The notes under the pieces are model-generated. The model worked only from the letters and a program-made list of their open reading frames with translations. It ran no database searches and was not told where the DNA came from. 64,000 nucleotides of DNA. Source: Isoperla grammatica (taxonomy: Eukaryota > Arthropoda > Insecta > Plecoptera > Perlodidae). Below, piece after piece: positions 44,901 to 58,193 of the stretch. The first letter of the stretch is position 1, and each line of letters starts with the position of its first letter. The DNA lies in NCBI GenBank assembly GCA_945910005.1, contig OX246741.1, forward strand, positions 7,896,611-7,960,610, read 5' to 3'. The position numbers and the translations under genes are program-made.

Positions 44901-45556
44901 ATACCCATGCGCACCGTGCTGCGGCGGTGGAGTTTCTCGTCGGCGCGGTCGGCTGCACGGGGAGGCACAGTTAGTTAGTATTCGGTGTTTTACTCAAGAA
45001 AGTGATGGAAATTGATTCGGTCGGCTAGGTCGTGTTTTCTTCATAGAAAGCCTCACTAGACCGATTACATGGAACGAGGGTGGGGCAGTGGGACCCGTTC
45101 CATTTTGAATTGGGACATCGTATGGTATCGGAGTATGGCGTTTTTCTGGATCTTTTGGTCAATTTTTAATGAGTATGTTTGTATATACTCCATATAAGGT
45201 ATTTTTTAAAATATTTGTTTGGAAAATCTTTGGAACTGACGTTATAATATTCATTTTAACAACTGTTCAACATGTTTATTCTTTATAATACATTACACTA
45301 ATTAGACTCACTAATAATACACATAAAGCTGTAGCATATATTTCGTAATTGGTTTACGCTTTGAAAAGAATTAATTTCATAATTTTTTGATTAATGGTTT
45401 GTACTCACCGATATAAGCGCGCACGTCGTAGCTGGTGCCTATGGGTGCACCACTGTACTCCTTGGCTGGCACTAGTTGTACACTAGGGGGAGCCAGTGGC
45501 GTCACCTCCATACAGAAGGGGTGGGCGTTGGGGCCCAGACGTTTGATCAACGCATC
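41749..45556 (-). CDS. Beta-arrestin-type arrestin, three 3' coding exons (partial)
   Basis: Adaptor that binds phosphorylated GPCRs and links them to desensitisation and endocytosis. Exons on the minus strand: 45556-45409, 44952-44684, 42483-41749. All are GT-AG and in phase. They cover IKRLGPNAHPF, SYDVRAYI, STVRMGIRVVQ, PFLLSDGRVELEASLDKAEYKHGE, NNSNKTVRRLK, VVQHVDVCMFSNGKFKN and YVSYYVKVKLLVG, matching arrestin from the end of the N-domain to the C-tail. The last exon carries a tail of about 100 residues with a run of eight Asp encoded by a (GTC)n tract (about 41903-41930). I see no clear LIELD clathrin box or FEDFARQR-like AP2 motif. The first exons (VFKK...GKRDFVDH) are absent and must lie beyond 45556, possibly past the satellite. 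Confidence 0.85.
42691..42716. repeat. T homopolymer
   Basis: 26 consecutive T just 5' of the last arrestin exon on the gene strand, where it reads as poly(A). It could be the tail of a small retroposon. Confidence 0.8.
43026..43051. repeat. G homopolymer, potential quadruplex
   Basis: 18 G followed by gcggcggggg on the plus strand, in an arrestin intron. Confidence 0.8.
43742..43860. repeat. 50-bp tandem duplication, arrestin intron
   Basis: Two near-identical copies of a unit containing ggttttgatttggcgg and ccgtttatttggagga. Confidence 0.85.
43862..44683 (-). repeat. Minisatellite of splice-donor repeats, arrestin intron
   Basis: About two dozen units of about 24 bp. On the gene (minus) strand each unit includes AAG|GTAACTGACTATAC, identical to the exon-intron boundary at 44684/44683. 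Interspersed are three additional 81-82-bp copies of the exon 3' end (44563-44643, 44418-44498 and 44248-44329). Variants toward the far end read AAG|GTACC and AAG|GTAACAC, but nearly all keep a usable GT donor context. Confidence 0.9.
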
Positions 45557-48500
45557 CTACAAGCAGAGCATACATACGTTGTTAAGCTTTACATTTCGGT
45601 ATACATATTTACTCATGTCTTACGATCTCATGTCTAGGTAATATGGACAATACAATTTTGCCCTCACTTGGGATTCGAATGCAGTATTTTTGGCACGACA
45701 TATCCTACCTTTAAAACTATATATAAAACGAAAAATATCTGTACTAGGATAAATTATAAAAAAAAAATACAAGTGACATTCAAATGACAAACCCTAAGAA
45801 AGAAGTATTAAATAATATTTTTAGTCTATCTAGTATAATGTTTCTAATTTTAGGTTTATGTTAAGTAAATGAAAGAATAATTTTTGTGTATATTGAAAGA
45901 TTGGTTCTACTAGACTGACCCATGTGTGATGTGAGGTTCAATGTTAGGTGTATGAAGTGGCGAGTTTCACACAATGTTAGTTGCGAAGTTGTGTCTCTCA
46001 AGGAAATCTGTTACCGTTGACTCCAGAGTGAAGTTTCGTGGGCGCATTCACCCCAAGCATCGCGACGCTTTGCAGAACCGAGTTGTGAACGCGTTCTAGC
46101 TTTCAAAGGATCCTTTATGCGAAGCAATCACTTGCGTCGCTGATTGGATTTTAATTTTTAATAAAGTTAAAAAAAAAAAAAATCCCTTGTCTCTCTGATT
46201 CAGAAAATTTTCCGAGCGTTTCACAGATTTTCACGGTTTGGGAAAAAGGTTTTGTACATCAATGTTCCGTTGGATACTCGTGAAATATTAATTAAATTAC
46301 GGGCCAAGTGGGAAATACATATTACAACGTTTTGGAGAAGGGTCTGCTATTATATCATAGGTCCTATCCTCACTAAATGAGTTGTTAGTTTTAAACGAAG
46401 TCTTCTATTCAATGGAAAGGTTTTACGACTACGAAGCGATAACTGTTTTCGTACAAAATATGTGAGGCACCTTTGTTGTTGTAACAATGTCAACAACTTA
46501 AAATAATCGCTTATTAGAATGTTTTTGGACTACCCGGCACCTCCACCAAAAGTTAAAAAAGTTTAATATTGTTTTGAATATATATTTTTATTTCGATTCT
46601 AAAGGTGGGATTGATTAGATTTAATATTGCGAATAATTTAAAATTTTATTTGAACAGATTAAGAACAACTGTGTGTTATTATAACACATTATTTAAGTAA
46701 TTACCAGTCACCATAAGCTATTACAAAACGTTAATATTTTTTTGTAATTGTGTTTGGAAATATCGGATGTATCTCAATGTAAGGATTTATTTAGATACGC
46801 CATTTGATCGTTTTGTTGTTTATTTATATCCTAATTGATATTACTGTCATAATATGTGTTTGACATAATCGGTACCGCAAGCAAAACGATTATTTCAATC
46901 GAAATTCAATAAGCTACGTTGAAAACTCCGTCAGATATAGATACGTTTATTTGTATAACGTATTCACGTTTAGATTGTATGGATATTGGAAATTATTATG
47001 TGTGTTACTGGAAATTATGATATGTTTATGTATTACACGGTAGGTATGACACAGACAACTGATTATTAAAAACTTAATTACACATTTCACGAGTTTTGAA
47101 ACTAGGCCGCAGTATAAATCCAATAGTGTGTCAAGTATGTTAGCACACGTACAACACTGGACGTGCAATGTGGCTCAATAGGTCAGGGGTAAATGCATTT
47201 CTTGACACAAAGGATTGATATATTGCCGTCCCCTCAAGCTAAAGCCAGAGGCGTCAGACATTGCGCGTCTTTTATCGCCGACAATGTTTGTATGACCTGC
47301 CTGGGTGTGTTGACTCTCTTTCTGTGTCGCTCGGTCGGTCGATTAGTCTATTCGACCCCGACTGGGGTAGGTCACGATGTGACGTCACTGAGTAATCAAC
47401 CACTGCGGTTTGGCGGGAGCGGTCGTCTTCCGTATAGGCTATACCACTACACACGGCAACCCTGGGGGGAGGCGGACGGAGTTCGATTTCGGCGGGAAAA
47501 TGGAAACTTGTGTGTAAAGTGTTGCGTGGTTGTACGTTGTGGTTTGGTAGGTACCCGAATCAAATTTTGATTACGATATTTTGTTGGGCTGTATAGGCCT
47601 ACTTGTCTTATATTTTTTGGGCAATGCTAATCGAGACTATAAAACGGAATTTTTATGTGATCAAGTTTAAGAATTTTCTCTGTGTTTTAGAATCGAATCT
47701 AGCTACCTATACATAATGTTTCACTTTTATAGATTTTGAAAACGTTTTGAATTCAGACATCGCGAATGCTTGAAGCATTGATGCTATCTAACTAATCAAA
47801 ATGGACTGAGATCAGTATATTGACGTTTTTTATTCATTATCAATACTTTCTGAAGCTGGTGAACAAAGTCCCCCCCCCCCCCCTCCCCAATGCTTTAGCC
47901 TATACAACGCGGTCATACGTAAACACACCTCTCTGCCCGTGTGTGTTTGTGTGAGCTATGTCATGACATTATTACTGTGTCGAAGTGCTGAGAAACAGAA
48001 CAAGCACGTCAAGGCTTTTAAGTTTCATATAATGGCTTTCCCGTTTCCAACCGCAGTCTCACAAAGGTAATTATTTATTACACGAAGTTTAACGACTCGG
48101 AAAACTACTTAAAAATTTATGAGCATGGAAAAGAATAACGATGTGATTATTTGAATCAAGCTGCACGGATGTAAACACTCCAGTTATTGTAAGTCATTTG
48201 AAAATGTACGACGCACAAATATATTGAACAGTTGTTCGATTGAGTATTCCTCTTTGAACTCTTTGGATGGGAGTAAAAATACAAACTCGACGTTTCGCTA
48301 CCCGTCCATGCGTGGAACATCAATGTGTTGTGGTATAGAAAGAGTCGACAGTGAATACGGATCGTATTGCTGTAGAGCTCACAAGAATAGAAAATAATTT
48401 GAAACGTACATTACACAGCGAATTTGTGAAGCACGGTCGAATACTTGTTTAATGAAAGGTAATTGGAGAGCGGGCTACGCATCTGTGCGTCATTGACGGC

Positions 48501-49964
48501 GCGGACATTGCGTGGACATTTCGCGGACATTACGGGGACATTGCGGGTAAATCAGTTGTATAATATGCGAGCTGACCATGTAATCAATGCACCTCCACAC
48601 ATTTTATCTAATATCCACTCTCCTCTCTACGACTGTACGTGAATACCTATAGAATATTCATTTCATGCATTGATTCTGCCGATTGCCCCGACCGTGCTAC
48701 AGCCATTGAAATAGCAATGTTTCAAATCTGGCGTCAGAGCACCTTCAGTGTGCTACTGCTAGGGTAGACGAGACGAGAGTGCTAGTAAGCCTATAATGCC
48801 CTGTTTAAAATTTACCAGTATAATCGATTCTAAGATTCCGTCCAGACAAACAAACACATGAAGCTAACATAACTTCATAAGCGTTGTAATAATATTTTCT
48901 TTTTTCAAAATAACACGAAAGATCTTTAAAACAAGGTATTCATTCCGTTTGTATGGCGATGGTAATAACTTGCGTTCGTGATCTCTGAATCTGTAATAAT
49001 TTGTGGTCTTATCTTGTACTGTGAGTAAATATATCCATGATTGCACATACATAGTTACTTTTAGTTAGTATAACATAGTTTTTTACACAGTTACTGTATC
49101 TATACACAGTTGCTCAAACACACTAGACGTTGATTACTACAAAGTAACCATTCGTCCTTTAAAACGTTATTTAATTAGTACCGAGGCAATTTAATACAAC
49201 AATTGCGTCTGTTTTTAAATTTTATATCATATTATTGACTGTAAGATGAATGCAAAGCTGTGTAGAGAACGACTAGGTTGCTGTAGTAGTCGAACAATGC
49301 CTAATCCCTGAGTCGTTGTAACAAGTTTTCGTCGCGAGCGATAAGACGTTCTTCTGTGAGTACAGCTTTGCGACGCTCGGCATAGAAATTACCAACATTA
49401 CAGTAACTACAAGAATTACTCTGAGCTTTGCGTCTGCGGCGGCGAAGATCTAATTTCACACTCTTGATTCTCTGTTTCTCTGATTCCCGATGGAGAAACT
49501 CGGAGAAAGCTATGAAGCCATTGGATAGGTTCGTGTACGTTTATAAAGCGATCGAGTCTGAAGCGTTTTGTTTGGCTCAAGGCCCTACCCTGTAGAACAC
49601 TCAATTTTTGGTATGTTGAAATTACTTTAAAATGCTTCAAAATTGTCAATAAGTAAACGAAAATATCTCACCCCGTCTAAAAAATTGAATGCTATTTCTT
49701 ATGAATGTTTCTTTGTTCCAATAATCATTTCTGTTTATTAAGTGTAGTGTTTGAACACATGTTTTCAAGAGTTTTCAAAGAACATTCGAAAAACCGAAAC
49801 ATTTATTGGAATAGAAACATTCATAGGAAAGAGCACTAATTTCTCTATACGACTGATTCGAACTTGTTTTTGCCGACATAAAACGGGGGTTCTGCAGAAG
49901 TGGAGAACATAAAATTGTTTAAAGGTTAATAACACACACCAGGACTCAGTAACCGGAAGATGAT
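45557..49964. other. Spacer upstream of arrestin exons, probably intronic
   Basis: No coding exon was recognised. A SINE-like fragment on the minus strand near 45650-45690 shares TTCGAATCCC and GTGAGGGCAAA with 510-556. A C run lies at 47870-47883. A fourfold GCGGACATT-like repeat lies at about 48500-48545. If the missing 5' arrestin exons are beyond the satellite, this region is intron. Confidence 0.5.
47380..47387. promoter_or_regulatory. Perfect CRE palindrome TGACGTCA
   Basis: A perfect cAMP-response element, followed within 40 bp by a RUNX-like TGCGGT and an E2F-like GGCGGGA, in locally CpG-richer sequence. It is a candidate enhancer or promoter. Confidence 0.35.
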
Positions 49965-50142
49965 AATATAAGTAAAAAATTGTTCGGACAAACAGGGTTA
50001 AAAACATTCACGCACTACTCACCGCGTTATATTTGCCTCGCGTCTGCATGAGGATGGCGACGGATGTTGCCGAAATATAACGCGGTGAGTAGTGCGTGAA
50101 TGTTTTTAACCGTGTTTGTACGAACACTTTTTTACTTATATT
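49965..50142. mobile_element. 178-bp foldback element with 70-bp arms
   Basis: Arms 49965-50034 and 50073-50142 are nearly perfect inverted copies (aatataagtaaaaaattgtt outward, accgcgttatattt inward). A 38-nt loop, gcctcgcgtctgcatgagga and onward, separates them. No coding. Confidence 0.8.
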
Positions 50143-50918
50143 GTTTCAAGGTTGATATATGCAGTTAACGTCTAACTCGGTTTGATAAGAGACTAAATTA
50201 TTAAATTGAAAACTGCCAACTCCAACAACATATAGACAATCATGCATATTAGACCAAGTGAACATGCGTTTGAACTCTCTTTTGAATAGACTTTACATAC
50301 ATTACAGCATCTGCACCCTATGACGCGCTTTTACATAAATTATAATATTTTCGGTACGTCAACTTGGGCCACACATGGGACGGAACAAATTTCGCTATTC
50401 AAAAATACCTTATTCGAGTAAAAGCTGGAATGGCGAATGTTTCCTCGTATTATGCTGGCATATTGGCGTCGCGGGCCTCGCATATGTTTTCAAATACACA
50501 TCGGCCTAGTCCCAAACCTCCTCTGCAAACATTTTAAAAATGAAAACGTAACCATCTGGAGGAAGGAAAGAAACAGATAAAAACACTTCAAGTTTGAATA
50601 TATTCATAGGTTTTCTACGAGGAACCTCCAGGGATCGAGTCACACATGTGAACGACTTGAGTAATGTAGCAATCAGTCACGCTTTTCATAGACTAGAGCG
50701 TCAATGTGTACAAGGTTCGTTAAAGCAGTGCGATACTTTGATTTGGTATCATTGTGGCGAGTCCAAAGTAATGCCTAATGCGTTATATAGCGTTGCGCGT
50801 TGAATAAAGATTTCATTAATTAAATTAAGCTACAAATTATTATTTTAAAATTATTTACTTAAATTAATTACATTTTAATCAAATATACTTTGAAATTAAT
50901 GATTGTCAAGCTAGTTTA
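50143..50918. other. Unique sequence between foldback and GAAT tract
   Basis: AT-rich. No gene, RNA or repeat recognised. Confidence 0.5.
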
Positions 50919-51030
50919 ATGAATGAATGAACGAATGAATGAATGAATGAATGAATGAATGAATGAATGAATGAATGAATGAATGAATGAATGAATGAAT
51001 GAATGAATGAATGAATGAATGCATGAATGA
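50919..51030. repeat. (GAAT)n microsatellite
   Basis: About 27 GAAT units with single interruptions near each end. Confidence 0.95.
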
Positions 51031-54000
51031 TTTAGTCGAGTGGTGTTCGCTGCACTTCGCCAACCGTTATGTAGCTAGGCTGGACGTACCCCCCCTCCCC
51101 CACCAACACTTCAATGAAATTAATTGTCGATCTGTACTTAGTTCAGTAACCGTCTAAGTATCGTATGGTACGTCTCGATACTCTCGTTGCACGAACGGAT
51201 GCATTTAGCCTTAACATTAATAAATCAACCCGTTAATCTAAGTAATAATGCGCAAGTGGACATACTAATGGCACACGGGGTACACTACTGCCCCTTAGCA
51301 AATTGATGCACTTTACCAGATGAGAGACCTCTATAAAAAGAGTTAAGCGATCGTAATGACTGCGCGCAAAGTGTATTACTTCCTTTGAACGGTATTATTT
51401 TAGATTCGTGTACATGGATGGGCACGAACGTTGTTCTAACTAAGAGGAAGACGCTACGTCAAGTCACATGACCCGTGTGTTATTACTTCCGGTATACACG
51501 TTGGGAGTGGGTCTGCTTAAGACTTAAGCGCGTACAAGTTAAGTTTAGTTAAGGCACTGTGTCGTAGTATGGGCACGAACCTTGTTCTAAGAGGAAGACG
51601 CTACGTCAAGTCACATGACCCGTGTGTTATTACTTCCGGTATACACGTTGGGAGTGGGTCTGCTTAAGACTTAAGCGCGTACAAGTTAAGTTTAGTTAAG
51701 GCACTGTGTCGTAGTATGGGCACGAACCTTGTTCTAAGAGGAAGACGCTACGTCAAGTCACGTGACCCGTGTGTTATTACTTCCGGTATACACGTTGGGA
51801 GTGGGTCTGCTTAAGACTTAAGCGCGTACAAGTTAAGTTTAGTTAAGGCACTGTGTCGTAGTATGAGCATGAACCTTGTTCTAAGAGGAAGACGCTACGT
51901 CAAGTCACGTGACCCGTGTGTTATTACTTCCTGGTATACACGTTGGGAGTGGGTCTCCTTAAGGCTTAAGCGCGTACAAGTTAAGTTTAGTTAAGGCACT
52001 GTGTCGTAGTATGGGCACGAACCTTGTTCTAAGAGGAAGACGCTACGTCAAGTCACGTGACCCGTGTATTATTACTTCCGGGTATTCACGTTGGGAGTGG
52101 GTCTCCTTAAGGCTTAAGCGCGTACAAGTTAAGTTTAGTTAAGGCACTGTGTCGTAGTATGAGCATGAACCTTGTTCTAAGAGGAAGACGCTACGTCAAG
52201 TCACGTGACCCGTGTGTTATTACTTCCTGGTATACACGTTGGGAGTGGGTCTCCTTAAGGCTTAAGCGCGTACAAGTTAAGTTTAGTTAAGGCACTGTGT
52301 CGTAGTATGGGCACGAACCTTGTTCTAAGAGGAAGACGCTACGTCAAGTCACGTGACCCGTGTATTATTACTTCCGGGTATTCACGTTGGGAGTGGGTCT
52401 CCTTAAGGCTTAAGCGCGTACAAGTTAAGTTCAGTTAAGGCACTGTGTCGTAGTATGAGCACGAACCTTGTTCTAAGAGGAAGCCGCTACGTCAAGTCAC
52501 GTGACCCGTGTATTATTACTTCCGGGTATTCACGTTGGGAGTGGGTCTCCTTAAGGCTTAAGCGCGTACAAGTTAAGTTTAGTTAAGGCACTGTGTCGTA
52601 GTATGAGCATGAACCTTGTTCTAAGAGGAAGACGCTACGTCAAGTCACGTGACCCGTGTATTATTACTTCCGGGTATAAACGTTGGGAGTGGGTCTCCTT
52701 AAGGCTTAAGCGCGTACAAGTTAAGTTTAGTTAAGGCACTGTGTCGTAGTATGGGCAAGAACGTTGTTCTAAGAGGAAGACGCTACGTCAAGTCACATGA
52801 CCCGTGTATTATTACTTCCGGTATACACGTTGGGAGTGGGTCTGCTTAAGACTTAAGCGCGTACAAGTTAAGTTTAGTTAAGGCACTGTGTCGTAGTATG
52901 AGCATGAACCTTGTTCTAAGAGGAAGACGCTACGTCAAGTCACGTGACCCGTGTATTATTACTTCCGGGTATAAACGTTGGGAGTGGGTCTCCTTAAGGC
53001 TTAAGCGCGTACAAGTTAAGTTTAGTTAAGGCACTGTGTCGTAGTATGGGCAAGAACGTTGTTCTAAGAGGAAGACGCTACGTCAAGTCACATGACCCGT
53101 GTATTATTACTTCCGGGTATAAACGTTGGGAGTGGGTCTCCTTAAGGCTTAAGCGCGTACAAGTTAAGTTTAGTTAAGGCACTGTGTCGTAGTATGGGCA
53201 AGAACGTTGTTCTAAGAGGAAGACGCTACGTCAAGTCACATGACCCGTGTATTATTACTTCCGGTATACACGTTGGGAGTGGGTCTGCTTAAGACTTAAG
53301 CGCGTACAAGCTAAGTTTAGTTAAGGCACTGTGTCGTAGTATGGGCACGAACCTTGTTCTAAGAGGAAGACGCTACGTCAAGTCACATGACCCGTGTATT
53401 ATTACTTCCGGGTATACACGTTGGGAGTGGGTCTCCTTAAGGCTTAAGCGTACAAGTTAAGTTTAGTTAAGGCACTGTGTCGTAGTATGGGCACGAACCT
53501 TGTTCTAAGAGGAAGACGCTACGTCAAGTCACGTGACCCGTGTATTATTACTTCCTGGTATACACGTTGGGAGTGGGTCTCCTTAAGGCTTAAGCGCGTA
53601 CAAGCTAAGTTTAGTTAAGGCACTGTGTCGTAGTATGGGCACGAACCTTGTTCTAAGAGGAAGACGCTACGTCAAGTCACATGACCCGTGTATTATTACT
53701 TCCGGGTATACACGTTGGGAGTGGGTCTCCTTAAGGCTTAAGCGTACAAGTTAAGTTTAGTTAAGGCACTGTGTCGTAGTATGGGCACGAACCTTGTTCT
53801 AAGAGGAAGACGCTACGTCAAGTCACATGACCCGTGTATTATTACTTCCGGGTATACACGTTGGGAGTGGGTCTCCTTAAGGCTTAAGCGTACAAGTTAA
53901 GTTTAGTTAAGGCACTGTGTCGTAGTATGGGCACGAACCTTGTTCTAAGAGGAAGACGCTACGTCAAGTCACGTGACCCGTGTATTATTACTTCCTGGTA

Positions 54001-54212
54001 TACACGTTGGGAGTGGGTCTCCTTAAGGCTTAAGCGCGTACAAGTTAAGTTTAGTTAAGGCACTGTGTCGTAGTATGGGCACGAACCTTGTTCTAAGAGG
54101 AAGACGCTACGTCAAGTCACATGACCCGTGTATTATTACTTCCGGGTATACACGTTGGGAGTGGGTCTCCTTAAGGCTTAAGCGCGTACAAGTTAAGTTT
54201 AGTTAAGGCACT

Positions 54213-55540
54213 GTGTCGTAGTATGGGCACGAACCTTGTTCTAAGAGGAAGACGCTACGTCAAGTCACGTGACCCGTGTATTATTACTTCCGGTATACAC
54301 GTTGGGAATGGGTCTCCTTAAGGCTTAAGCGCGTACAAGTTAAGTTCAGTTAAGGCACTGTGTCGTAGTATGGGCACGAACCTTGTTCTAAGAGGAAGAC
54401 GCTACGTCAAGTCACATGACCCGTGTATTATTACTTCCGGGTATACACGTTGGGAGTGGGTCTCCTTAAGGCTTAAGCGCGTACAAGTTAAGTTCAGTTA
54501 AGGCACTGTGTCGTAGTATGGGCACGAACCTTGTTCTAAGAGGAAGACGCTACGTCAAGTCACGTGACCCGTGTATTATTACTTCCGGGTATACACGTTG
54601 GGAGTGGGTCTCCTTAAGGCTTAAGCGCGTACAAGTTAAGTTCAGTTAAGGCACTGTGTCGTAGTATGGGCACGAACCTTGTTCTAAGAGGAAGACGCTA
54701 CGTCAAGTCACATGACCCGTGTATTATTACTTCCGGTATACACGTTGGGAGTGGGTCTCCTTAAGGCTTAAGCGCGTACAAGTTAAGTTTAGTTAAGGCA
54801 CTGTGTCGTAGTATGGGCACGAACCTTGTTCTAAGAGGAAGACGCTACGTCAAGTCACATGACCCGTGTATTATTACTTCCGGGTATACACGTTGGGAGT
54901 GGGTCTCCTTAAGGCTTAAGCGCGTACAAGTTAAGTTCAGTTAAGGCACTGTGTCGTAGTATGGGCACGAACCTTGTTCTAAGAGGAAGACGCTACGTCA
55001 AGTCACATGACCCGTGTATTATTACTTCCGGTATACACGTTGGGAGTGGGTCTCCTTAAGGCTTAAGCGCGTACAAGTTAAGTTTAGTTAAGGCACTGTG
55101 TCGTAGTATGAGCACGAACCTTGTTCTAAGAGGAAGACGCTACGTCAAGTCACATGACCCGTGTATTATTACTTCCGGTATACACGTTGGGAGTGGGTCT
55201 CCTTAAGGCTTAAGCGCGTACAAGTTAAGTTTAGTTAAGGCACTGTGTCGTAGTATGAGCACGAACCTTGTTCTAAGAGGAAGACGCTACGTCAAGTCAC
55301 ATGACCCGTGTATTATTACTTCCGGGTATACACGTTGGGAGTGGGTCTCCTTAAGGCTTAAGCGCGTACAAGTTAAGTTTAGTTAAGGCACTGTGTCGTA
55401 GTATGGGCACGAACCTTGTTCTAAGAGGAAGACGCTACGTCAAGTCACGTGACCCGTGTATTATTACTTCCGGTATACACGTTGGGAGTGGGTCTCCTTA
55501 AGGCTTAAGCGCGTACAAGTTAAGTTTAGTTAAGGCACTG
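54213..55540. repeat. Nine-monomer higher-order block, copy A
   Basis: Nine consecutive monomers with a distinctive order of variant sites. The same order recurs at 56866-58193 with a constant offset of 2653 bp. Confidence 0.85.
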
Positions 55541-56865
55541 TGTCGTAGTATGGGCACGTACCTTGTTCTAAGAGGAAGACGCTACGTCAAGTCACGTGAC
55601 CCGTGTATTATTACTTCCGGGTATTCACGTTGGGAGTGGGTCTCCTTAAGGCTTAAGCGCGTACAAGTTAAGTTTAGTTAAGGCACTGTGTCGTAGTATG
55701 GGCACGAACCTTGTTCTAAGAGGAAGACGCTACGTCAAGTCACATGACCCGTGTATTATTACTTCCGGGTATACACGTTGGGAGTGGGTCTCCTTAAGGC
55801 TTAAGCGTACAAGTTAAGTTTAGTTAAGGCACTGTGTCGTAGTATGGGCACGAACCTTGTTCTAAGAGGAAGACGCTACGTCAAGTCACGTGACCCGTGT
55901 ATTATTACTTCCTGGTATACACGTTGGGAGTGGGTCTCCTTAAGGCTTAAGCGCGTACAAGCTAAGTTTAGTTAAGGCACTGTGTCGTAGTATGGGCACG
56001 AACCTTGTTCTAAGAGGAAGACGCTACGTCAAGTCACATGACCCGTGTATTATTACTTCCGGGTATACACGTTGGGAGTGGGTCTCCTTAAGGCTTAAGC
56101 GTACAAGTTAAGTTTAGTTAAGGCACTGTGTCGTAGTATGGGCACGAACCTTGTTCTAAGAGGAAGACGCTACGTCAAGTCACATGACCCGTGTATTATT
56201 ACTTCCGGGTATACACGTTGGGAGTGGGTCTCCTTAAGGCTTAAGCGCGTACAAGTTAAGTTTAGTTAAGGCACTGTGTCGTAGTATGGGCACGAACCTT
56301 GTTCTAAGAGGAAGACGCTACGTCAAGTCACGTGACCCGTGTATTATTACTTCCGGGTATACACGTTGTGAGTGGGTCTCCTTAAGGCTTAAGCGCGTAC
56401 AAGTTAAGTTTAGTTAAGGCACTGTGTCGTAGTATGGGCACGTACCTTGTTCTAAGAGGAAGACGCTTCGTCAAGTCACGTGACCCGTGTATTATTACTT
56501 CCGGGTATAAACGTTGGGAGTGGGTCTCCTTAAGGCTTAAGCGCGTACAAGTTAAGTTTAGTTAAGGCAGTGTCGTAGTATGGGCACGAACCTTGTTCTA
56601 AGAGGAAGACGCTACGTCAAGTCACATGACCCGTGTATTATTACTTCCGGGTATAAACGTTGGGAGTGGGTCTCCTTAAGGCTTAAGCGCGTACAAGTTA
56701 AGTATAGTTAAGGCACTGTGTCGTAGTATGGGCACGTACCTTGTTCTAAGAGGAAGACGCTACGTCAAGTCACGTGACCCGTGTATTATTACTTCCGGGT
56801 ATACACGTTGGGAGTGGGTCTCCTTAAGGCTTAAGCGCGTACAAGTTAAGTTGAGTTAAGGCACT

Positions 56866-58193
56866 GTGTCGTAGTATGGGCACGAACCTTGTTCTAAGAG
56901 GAAGACGCTACGTCAAGTCACGTGACCCGTGTATTATTACTTCCGGTATACACGTTGGGAGTGGGTCTCCTTAAGGCTTAAGCGCGTACAAGTTAAGTTC
57001 AGTTAAGGCACTGTGTCGTAGTATGGGCACGAACCTTGTTCTAAGAGGAAGACGCTACGTCAAGTCACATGACCCGTGTATTATTACTTCCGGGTATACA
57101 CGTTGGGAGTGGGTCTCCTTAAGGCTTAAGCGCGTACAAGTTAAGTTCAGTTAAGGCACTGTGTCGTAGTATGGGCACGAACCTTGTTCTAAGAGGAAGA
57201 CGCTACGTCAAGTCACGTGACCCGTGTATTATTACTTCCGGGTATACACGTTGGGAGTGGGTCTCCTTAAGGCTTAAGCGCGTACAAGTTAAGTTCAGTT
57301 AAGGCACTGTGTCGTAGTATGGGCACGAACCTTGTTCTAAGAGGAAGACGCTACGTCAAGTCACATGACCCGTGTATTATTACTTCCGGTATACACGTTG
57401 GGAGTGGGTCTCCTTAAGGCTTAAGCGCGTACAAGTTAAGTTTAGTTAAGGCACTGTGTCGTAGTATGGGCACGAACCTTGTTCTAAGAGGAAGACGCTA
57501 CGTCAAGTCACATGACCCGTGTATTATTACTTCCGGGTATACACGTTGGGAGTGGGTCTCCTTAAGGCTTAAGCGCGTACAAGTTAAGTTCAGTTAAGGC
57601 ACTGTGTCGTAGTATGGGCACGAACCTTGTTCTAAGAGGAAGACGCTACGTCAAGTCACATGACCCGTGTATTATTACTTCCGGTATACACGTTGGGAGT
57701 GGGTCTCCTTAAGGCTTAAGCGCGTACAAGTTAAGTTTAGTTAAGGCACTGTGTCGTAGTATGAGCACGAACCTTGTTCTAAGAGGAAGACGCTACGTCA
57801 AGTCACATGACCCGTGTATTATTACTTCCGGTATACACGTTGGGAGTGGGTCTCCTTAAGGCTTAAGCGCGTACAAGTTAAGTTTAGTTAAGGCACTGTG
57901 TCGTAGTATGAGCACGAACCTTGTTCTAAGAGGAAGACGCTACGTCAAGTCACATGACCCGTGTATTATTACTTCCGGGTATACACGTTGGGAGTGGGTC
58001 TCCTTAAGGCTTAAGCGCGTACAAGTTAAGTTTAGTTAAGGCACTGTGTCGTAGTATGGGCACGAACCTTGTTCTAAGAGGAAGACGCTACGTCAAGTCA
58101 CGTGACCCGTGTATTATTACTTCCGGTATACACGTTGGGAGTGGGTCTCCTTAAGGCTTAAGCGCGTACAAGTTAAGTTTAGTTAAGGCACTG
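56866..58193. repeat. Nine-monomer higher-order block, copy B
   Basis: Matches copy A monomer for monomer at the GGGCAC/GAGCAC, CACGTG/CACATG, ccggta/ccgggta and tttagtt/ttcagtt sites. Flanking monomers on both sides differ, so the duplicated segment has sharp limits. Confidence 0.85.

Noticed and set aside
44143..44974. Plus-strand repeat frames (PSIVSYLE units)
   Set aside because: Complement of the arrestin donor minisatellite and exon copies.
47193..47570. 125-codon plus-strand frame
   Set aside because: No recognisable domain, no clear splice context beyond a chance GTAGGTAC, and composition like its surroundings.
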